This document shows, in pieces, positions 7,438 through 11,976 of a stretch of DNA of 11,976 bases. The notes below the pieces were generated by a model. That model did no database searches. It had not been told where the DNA came from and saw nothing but the letters and a program-made list of their open reading frames with translations. A program made the translations under genes and the position numbers. Position 1 is the first letter of the stretch, and each line of letters begins with the position of its first letter. The stretch spans positions 1-11,976 of the forward strand of contig JAGRBM010000379.1 of the NCBI GenBank assembly GCA_020434085.1. The letters run 5' to 3'. The stretch is from Chrysiogenia bacterium. GTDB lineage: Bacteria; JAGRBM01.

Positions 7438-7452
7438 CCGACCGCCGGTCGG
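7438..7452. terminator. Compact GC hairpin after the DUF457 gene, terminator-like but without T-tract
   Basis: CCGACC and GGTCGG flank GCC, beginning 7 nt after the DUF457 stop codon. The position suits a terminator or a transcript-end stabiliser. The lack of a downstream run of T on either strand argues against classic intrinsic termination. It may instead be part of the mrp leader. Confidence 0.25.
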
Positions 7453-7460
7453 AAATCAGA

Positions 7461-9917
7461 GTGCAAACCGGCCCGCAACCCAAAGAGTTGGCGCCGGGCC
7501 CCCGGTGGGCTAAAGAACGCGCCGACGCGTCACCCCCGGGCGGGGGATTCCCGAGCAAGGAAACCAGAATTCTGGACCTCACCACGCAAACGCAGCTCGC
7601 CAGTGCCCTGGTACTGGGGCCGGCCCTTGCCGGAGCGGTCATCGTCGCGGCCCCCCGCATGGGAAAGCCCGCTGCGGTGCTGGGAACCGCCGCGTCGCTG
7701 CTCTCCTTTGTCATCGCGCTCAGCCTGCTGGTCGCCAAAAAATGGGGAGTAGGGCTGGCGTGGGACTGGGCGCCCGAGGTCTACGTCCAGGTGGCCTGGC
7801 GGCTGGAATTCGCGCCGCTGGCGCTGGCCGCGCTGGTGAGCGGCATCGGCGCCCTGGTGCTGCAATACGCCGGCGCCTACTTCGGTCCGAGCCTCAAGGG
7901 CAACCGCGCCGTGGGCACCCTGGCCCTGTTCGAGGCCGCGATGCTGGGCCTCGTTCTCTCCGACAATCTCTTCGCGCTCTTTGTATTCTGGGAACTGACG
8001 GGGCTTTGCTCGTTCTTCCTCATTGCGACTGATGCCGACAAGCGCGACGACGCCTTCCCTGCGGCGCAGCAGGCGCTGCTGGTCACCGCCGGCGGCGGCC
8101 TGCCGATGCTGGTGGCCTTCATCTATCTGGCAATCACGCGGGACAGCGCAAGCCTCTCGGCGCTCTCGGCAATGGAGCTGCCGATTATGGCGCAGACCAT
8201 CGTGCTGGCGCTCATCCTGCCCGCGGTGGTGACCAAGTCCGCGCAGGTGCCGTTCCACTTCTGGCTTCCCGGCGCAATGGCCGCGCCCACGCCGATCTCG
8301 GCCTACCTGCATTCGGCCACCATGGTGAAGGCTGGTGTCATCCTGCTGCTCTTCTTCTATCCAATTTGCGGGGCAAGTCCCCTGTGGAGCCAGGCGCTCA
8401 TTCCCTTTGGCGTGGCCACCTGCCTGTGGGGCAGTTACCGCGCGCTTTGTGAGGACGACATCAAGCTGCTCATGGCCTGGTCGACCGTCTCGCAGCTCGG
8501 CCTGCTGGTCATCACGCTGGGCCTTGGAAGTGACCTCGCCGTGCGCGCGGCGGCGCTGCATCTCTTCGCCCATGCGATCTTCAAGGCGGGGCTCTTCCTG
8601 AGCATCGGCGGCATCGATCATGCCGCCCACACGCGGCTTCTCGAAAAGCTCGGCGGGATGGGCAAGAAAGTCCCCGTGCTCTTCGGCGCAGCCGGAATTC
8701 TCGGCGCGTCCATGATGGGCCTGCCGCCGGTCGCGGGCTTTCTCTCCAAGGAACTCATTGTCGAGGAAGCGCTTCACAGCGGCCTCGCGCTGCAGTGGCT
8801 TGCGCTGTTTGGCATCGTCGTCGGCTCGGTGGGCACGGTGGGTTACACCGCGCGCTTCGTGCTCGGCACCTTCACCGGCGAGCCGCGCTCCAAGAGTGCC
8901 TCGCACGCCCACTCGCCGGGTCCCGGTTTCCTGATCGGTCCCTGCGTGCTGGGCGCGCTCACCCTGCTGGGCGGCCTGATGCCGGGCCTTGTCGACCATG
9001 CGCTGCTCACCCCGTTCATGCACTCGCTAGTGGGTGAGGGCGAGGCTCACACGCATCTGGCGCTCTGGCACGGGGTGACCCCCGCGCTGCTGACGAGCCT
9101 TGGCATCGTCGCCGGCGGTTTTGCCGTGCACTTCATCCTGAAGCTTCGCCTGCTGCGCTCGGATTTTGGCGTGATGAGCGGGCCGCACGTGTTCGAAGCA
9201 TTCATCGAGTGGAGCCAGAAGCTCGGCAAAGTAATGAACGCCGCGTTCGCCAACGCCGACCCGCGCATCTACTTCGCGCTGGCGATGCTCATGGGACTCG
9301 CCGGCGCGCTTCCGCTGGTGGGGAATCTCTCCAGCATGACCAGCGCGGGCGAGCTCTGGACGCCGGGCCTGTTGGTGTTGGGCATCCAGATCGTCGCGCT
9401 GGTGGTCATCATCAAGGTCAAGGCGCGTCTCTCGCGCATCCTGCTCGTCTCACTCATCGGATTCACGGTGGCCATGTTTTACAGAATGCTTGCCGCGCCC
9501 GACCTCATGCTCACGCAGGTGACGGTGGAAGTCCTCTCCACCGTGTTCATGGTGCTGGCGATTCGCTTCCTGCCCGAGAAGGAACTCACCGGCGGCTGGA
9601 GCGCGGGCGGTCATGCGCTGCGCATCGGCGTCTCGGGCCTGGTCGGCCTGCTGGCCGCGGCGCTGGCGTGGACGGCCTTCGAGAATCCGGCCGGTCTTCG
9701 CCTGACCGAGTATTTCTTTGAAGCCACGCCTGCCATCGGCAAGGGCTCGAACATGGTGAACGTGATCCTCGTCGACTTCCGCGGGCTTGATACCTACATC
9801 GAAACGACCGTTGTGCTGCTCGCCGCGCTGGGCGTGGGCGGGCTGATGGTGGGAATCGAGACCCGGCGCGGCAAGAGCGCGCCGCTTCCCGATCCCGCCA
9901 GGGAGGAAGCCAGATGA
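7461..9917 (+). CDS. mrpA: Na+/H+ antiporter subunit MrpA (MnhA)
   Basis: The large membrane subunit of the Mrp complex, a NuoL/ND5-like antiporter module that exchanges Na+ for H+. Landmarks include FVFWELTGLCSFFLI with the conserved TM Glu. KSAQVPFHFWLPGAM is followed by SAYLHSATMVKAG, the proton-channel Lys/His set. The C-terminal DUF4040 region reads RMLAAPDLMLTQVTVEVLSTVF. The MbhE-like tail (NMVNVILVDFRGLDTYIE) ends with a last helix. From GTG 7461 it is 818 aa, but the first 36 residues are Pro/Gly/charged and unlike MrpA. I prefer initiation at ATT 7569 or CTG 7572, which have AAGGA (7557-7561) at 7 or 10 nt and give 782 or 781 aa. That start places the TM Glu at 142 and the KSAQ Lys at 223, close to the Bacillus positions I recall (140 and 223). 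The stop overlaps the mrpB start in ATGA (9914-9917). Confidence 0.93.
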   Translation: MQTGPQPKELAPGPRWAKERADASPPGGGFPSKETRILDLTTQTQLASALVLGPALAGAVIVAAPRMGKPAAVLGTAASLLSFVIALSLLVAKKWGVGLAWDWAPEVYVQVAWRLEFAPLALAALVSGIGALVLQYAGAYFGPSLKGNRAVGTLALFEAAMLGLVLSDNLFALFVFWELTGLCSFFLIATDADKRDDAFPAAQQALLVTAGGGLPMLVAFIYLAITRDSASLSALSAMELPIMAQTIVLALILPAVVTKSAQVPFHFWLPGAMAAPTPISAYLHSATMVKAGVILLLFFYPICGASPLWSQALIPFGVATCLWGSYRALCEDDIKLLMAWSTVSQLGLLVITLGLGSDLAVRAAALHLFAHAIFKAGLFLSIGGIDHAAHTRLLEKLGGMGKKVPVLFGAAGILGASMMGLPPVAGFLSKELIVEEALHSGLALQWLALFGIVVGSVGTVGYTARFVLGTFTGEPRSKSASHAHSPGPGFLIGPCVLGALTLLGGLMPGLVDHALLTPFMHSLVGEGEAHTHLALWHGVTPALLTSLGIVAGGFAVHFILKLRLLRSDFGVMSGPHVFEAFIEWSQKLGKVMNAAFANADPRIYFALAMLMGLAGALPLVGNLSSMTSAGELWTPGLLVLGIQIVALVVIIKVKARLSRILLVSLIGFTVAMFYRMLAAPDLMLTQVTVEVLSTVFMVLAIRFLPEKELTGGWSAGGHALRIGVSGLVGLLAAALAWTAFENPAGLRLTEYFFEATPAIGKGSNMVNVILVDFRGLDTYIETTVVLLAALGVGGLMVGIETRRGKSAPLPDPAREEAR
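7557..7561 (+). promoter_or_regulatory. Ribosome-binding site of mrpA that favours a non-ATG start
   Basis: AAGGA (extended AAGGAAA) is the best Shine-Dalgarno match upstream of mrpA. No ATG, GTG or TTG occurs in the mrpA frame at usable distance. ATT (7569, spacer 7) and CTG (7572, spacer 10) are the candidates. This mirrors the AUU start of infC, a known case of regulated rare initiation; application here is inference. Confidence 0.5.
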
Positions 9918-10366
9918 GAAGCTTCCTTCTTGAACAGCTTGCGCGGCTCATCATTCCGCTGGCCCTGCTGCTGGGGCTGAGCCTGCTGCTCAAGGGCCAT
10001 CATGCCCCGGGCGGCGGATTCGTCGGCGGCCTGGCCCTCTCGGTCGCCGGGATCCTGGGCATGGCGGCCTATGGCACCAAGGTGCTGCGCGCGCGCCTTC
10101 CCTTCCAGCCCGAGCGCGTGGCTGTCGTCGGCGTCATCATCATCTTCTGCACGGTGTTTTTCCCGCTGCTCATGGGCGATCCGATGCTCACCCATCGCAG
10201 CGGCGACATCCCGCTGCTCTTCGGGCTCTCCTACCACTGGCACACCGCGCTGTTCTTCGACATCGGCGTGATGCTCGCGGTGGGCGGCGGCGGCACGGCC
10301 GCAGCGCTCTGGCTCTGGGAGCGCCACCCGCGCGAGTTCGGCATCACCCATGGGGAGAAAGACTGA
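9914..10366 (+). CDS. mrpB: Na+/H+ antiporter subunit MrpB (MnhB)
   Basis: A small membrane subunit of the Mrp antiporter, required for complex function. 150 aa, family-typical. The MnhB signature KGHHAPGGGFVGGL at residues 27-40 joins two helices (about 12-26 and 36-53). Further helices are at about 69-87 and 112-135. FGLSYHWHTALFFDIGV near 103-119 matches the conserved loop-helix before the last membrane span. The C-terminus is short and charged. It is a stand-alone gene, not fused to mrpA as in some other Mrp operons. The ATG lies inside the mrpA stop (ATGA), indicating translational coupling, and the stop is 3 nt before mrpC. Confidence 0.95.
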   Translation: MRSFLLEQLARLIIPLALLLGLSLLLKGHHAPGGGFVGGLALSVAGILGMAAYGTKVLRARLPFQPERVAVVGVIIIFCTVFFPLLMGDPMLTHRSGDIPLLFGLSYHWHTALFFDIGVMLAVGGGGTAAALWLWERHPREFGITHGEKD

Positions 10367-10369
10367 GCC

Positions 10370-10789
10370 ATGGGCCCGATTGCCGTCATCTCGGTTTTTC
10401 TGCTGACTTCGGTCGGTGTGTATCTGCTGCTCGGGCGCACGCTCTTTCGCGCCGTGCTGGGCCTGGGGCTCATCACACACGCGGCCAACCTGCTGGTGAT
10501 GATGACCGGTGGGTGGCATCGCGTTGCGCCGCTGGTGCAGGACGGGGCCACCGTTGAGAACGTGGCCGATCCGCTCCCGCAGGCGCTGCTGCTGACCGCA
10601 ATTGTGATCTCCATGGCGGTGACGATTTACCTGCTCGCGCTCATGGCTGTGGCCTCGGTGCGCGAGGGGCTGCTGCTCACGCAGCCTGCGCCCGCTACCG
10701 ACGAGGGCCGCAGCCGCGAGGAAGTGCTCGACGAGCTTGAAGGCCGCTCCAGCAGCGCAGTTACGGCGCCTGCGGAGGAAGCCAAGTGA
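10370..10789 (+). CDS. mrpC: Na+/H+ antiporter subunit MrpC (MnhC)
   Basis: A NuoK/ND4L-like small subunit of the Mrp antiporter with three membrane helices, at about residues 3-22, 25-47 and 72-97. Characteristic segments are GLGLITHAANLLVM and DPLPQALLLTAIVISMAVT, the latter nearly invariant in MrpC. 139 aa is somewhat longer than the usual 110-120. The extra length is a hydrophilic, acidic tail from about residue 100 (DEGRSREEVLDELEG) that is probably cytoplasmic. GGGGAG lies upstream within the end of mrpB, so the start is well supported. The stop overlaps the mrpD GTG start in GTGA (10786-10789). Confidence 0.95.
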   Translation: MGPIAVISVFLLTSVGVYLLLGRTLFRAVLGLGLITHAANLLVMMTGGWHRVAPLVQDGATVENVADPLPQALLLTAIVISMAVTIYLLALMAVASVREGLLLTQPAPATDEGRSREEVLDELEGRSSSAVTAPAEEAK

Positions 10790-11976
10790 CGCTTCAGCCG
10801 CTACTTGCCTTCGGGCTGCCCGGAATCACGGGCCTTGGGCTCTGGCTCTGGGCGCCGAGCTACCGCAAGGCGCGCGCCGCGGCGCTCACCGTGTCGCTGG
10901 TGCTCATCGTGATTGCCGTGCAGATGATCGAAGCCACCGCCGGGGGCGAGGTCTTCGTGCATGCCATGGGCAACTGGAAGCCGCCCTTTGGCATCGTCTT
11001 CGCCGTGGACCGGCTCTCGGCGCTCTTCGTGTTGCTCCAGTCGCTCGTTCTCTTTGTAACCATCGCGCTGCTGCGCGCAGAGACCCACGGCGAGAGCACG
11101 GCGATTCGCGCCTATCCGATCCTGTTCATGCTCTCCGAAGGCCTGATGGGTGCGTTCATGACGGGCGACCTGTTCAACCTCTTCGTCATGTTCGAACTGG
11201 TGCTGCTCGCGTCCTATATGCTGTTGCAGATCCCGGGGACCAGGCGCTCCCTGCGCGCGGGCTTTGCCAACATCTCCATCAATCTGATTGCCTCCGCACT
11301 CTTTTTTGCGGGCGTTGGAATCCTCTACGGCGCGTGCGGGTCGGTGAACATGGCCGATCTCTCCATGCGCATCGGCGACGCGCACGAGGGACTCAAGGTC
11401 GCCGGGCTCACCATGCTGGTGGTGGCCTTCACCATCAAGGCCGGCATCCTCCCCATCGTCTTCTGGTTGCCTTCGACCTATCCGACGCTGACCGGCCCGG
11501 TGGCCGCGCTGTTTGCGGGCATGATGACCAAGCTCGGCGTCTACGCGCTCATGCGCACCGCGCCGCTGCTGATGCAGGGAACAATTCTGCCCGAGGTGCT
11601 GGTCTGGGCGGGCGCTGCATCGGCATTGCTGGGCGTGCTCGCCGCGCTGGCGCAGTACGAGATCCGCCGCCTGCTGGGCTTCCACATCGTCTCGCAGGTG
11701 GGATACATGATCCTTGGGCTCGGCCTGCTCACGGTAACGGGGCTCGCCGGGGCGATCTTCTACCTCTCGCACCACATCCTGGTGAAGGCGACGCTCTACT
11801 TCGTGGGCGATGAGCTCGAGCGTCGCAACGGCACGCGCGACCTGCGCGAGATGGATTTCCTGCGCTCGAAGGGTTGGGCGCTCAAGTTCGTTTTTGTGAC
11901 GGCGGCCTTCTCGCTCGCGGGGTTGCCGCCCTTCTCGGGATTCTTTGCAAAAATCGGCCTGTTCAAGGCGACCTAC
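10786..11976 (+). CDS. mrpD: Na+/H+ antiporter subunit MrpD (MnhD), truncated by window end
   Basis: The second large antiporter-like subunit (NuoM/NuoN-like) of the Mrp complex. 397 codons are visible and the frame is open at the right edge; full-length MrpD is usually near 500 aa. TGDLFNLFVMFELVLLASYML places the essential TM Glu at residue 137, the number I recall for Bacillus MrpD. FTIKAGILPIVFWLP places the conserved Lys at 218, followed by YPTLTGPVAALFAGMMTKLG. LLGFHIVSQVGYMILGLGL and LSHHILVKATLYFVG are the later channel segments. The GTG start at 10786 overlaps the mrpC stop by 4 nt (GTGA), so translation is probably coupled. A NuoM/NuoN identity is excluded by the mrpA-B-C context. 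mrpE, F and G should lie just beyond the window. Confidence 0.95.
   Translation, partial: MTLQPLLAFGLPGITGLGLWLWAPSYRKARAAALTVSLVLIVIAVQMIEATAGGEVFVHAMGNWKPPFGIVFAVDRLSALFVLLQSLVLFVTIALLRAETHGESTAIRAYPILFMLSEGLMGAFMTGDLFNLFVMFELVLLASYMLLQIPGTRRSLRAGFANISINLIASALFFAGVGILYGACGSVNMADLSMRIGDAHEGLKVAGLTMLVVAFTIKAGILPIVFWLPSTYPTLTGPVAALFAGMMTKLGVYALMRTAPLLMQGTILPEVLVWAGAASALLGVLAALAQYEIRRLLGFHIVSQVGYMILGLGLLTVTGLAGAIFYLSHHILVKATLYFVGDELERRNGTRDLREMDFLRSKGWALKFVFVTAAFSLAGLPPFSGFFAKIGLFKATY

Larger units (their letters stand above)
7431..7568 (+). promoter_or_regulatory. Structured leader of the mrp operon (three potential hairpins)
   Basis: This interval contains, in order: a GC hairpin at 7438-7452; a larger imperfect hairpin at 7467-7506; and CCCCC/GGGGG with loop GGGC at 7533-7546. 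The larger hairpin pairs GGCCCG (7470-7475) with CGGGCC (7495-7500) and CAAC (7476-7479) with GTTG (7487-7490) around loop CCAAAGA. It is extended by ACC/GGT at 7467-7469 and 7504-7506. An AAGGA ribosome-binding site is at 7557-7561. The only canonical in-frame mrpA start (GTG 7461) lies just before the central hairpin, which suggests the segment is untranslated leader. I do not recognise a named riboswitch in it. Confidence 0.45.

Noticed and set aside
7461-7520. GEMM (c-di-GMP) riboswitch, prompted by GCAAACC and a later AAAG
   Set aside because: The conserved GACGCAAAGCC core and the required helix order are not present. The similarity is limited to a few short words.
7530-9023. A 497-codon minus-strand open frame inside mrpA
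   Set aside because: Its product is a highly charged, low-complexity sequence rich in Arg, Glu, Gln and His with no family features. It is the antisense shadow of a membrane protein gene. The same applies to the minus-strand frames at 3554-4423, 4472-5545, 6330-7478, 9794-10519 and 10801-11775.
7461-11976. Complex I (nuoL/nuoK/nuoM) genes
   Set aside because: The homology is real, but the DUF4040/MbhE-like tail of the first gene, the MnhB protein second and the A-B-C-D order identify an Mrp/Mnh antiporter rather than NADH dehydrogenase.
1-11976. Mobile island, CRISPR array, toxin-antitoxin or phage defence system
   Set aside because: No transposase, integrase, direct-repeat array, tRNA attachment site or compositional break is visible. 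RecQ shows the ordinary helicase-RQC-HRDC layout and its neighbours are housekeeping genes.

Overview
This window reads as an ordinary stretch of chromosome from a GC-rich Gram-negative bacterium. The closest impression from protein flavour (Ppx, PPK1 and Mrp subunits) is a deltaproteobacterial or related lineage, but that is a loose inference and no marker gene is present to confirm it. I see no rRNA, tRNA, CRISPR array, insertion sequence, phage gene or island boundary. Base and codon use look uniform throughout.

Layout: (1) Positions 1-1767, minus strand: recQ, a RecQ-family DNA helicase whose C-terminus (HRDC domain) runs off the left edge. (2) 1810-2781, minus strand: a Ppx/GppA-family exopolyphosphatase that reads into recQ. 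(3) 2782-3013: a divergent regulatory interval with two inverted repeats, a spaced direct repeat and a possible -10 box. (4) 3014-5197, plus strand: ppk1, polyphosphate kinase, followed 18 nt later by sixA (5216-5722), a histidine-phosphate phosphatase. (5) 5768-6289: a hemerythrin-like HHE protein preceded by a dyad. (6) 6399-7430: a YdjM/DUF457-type membrane-bound putative metal-dependent hydrolase. (7) 7431-7568: a GC-rich, hairpin-dense leader. (8) About 7569 to the right edge: the first four genes of an Mrp-type multisubunit Na+/H+ antiporter operon, mrpA-mrpB-mrpC-mrpD, with mrpD cut by the window end. mrpE, mrpF and mrpG are expected beyond it.

Two functional modules stand out. The first is polyphosphate turnover: synthesis (PPK1) and degradation (Ppx) are encoded divergently from one control region, with the phosphohistidine phosphatase SixA attached to ppk. 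The second is cation/proton antiport. Its genes are tightly packed (4-nt ATGA and GTGA overlaps, a 3-nt gap), so stoichiometric, translationally coupled expression is likely.

I did not find a convincing undescribed system. The points most worth a second look are regulatory: the mrpA leader, where the family-typical start falls on an ATT/CTG codon behind an ideal ribosome-binding site and the only canonical upstream start lies inside predicted RNA structure; the repeats between ppx and ppk; and the possible PPK1/SixA phosphohistidine connection.
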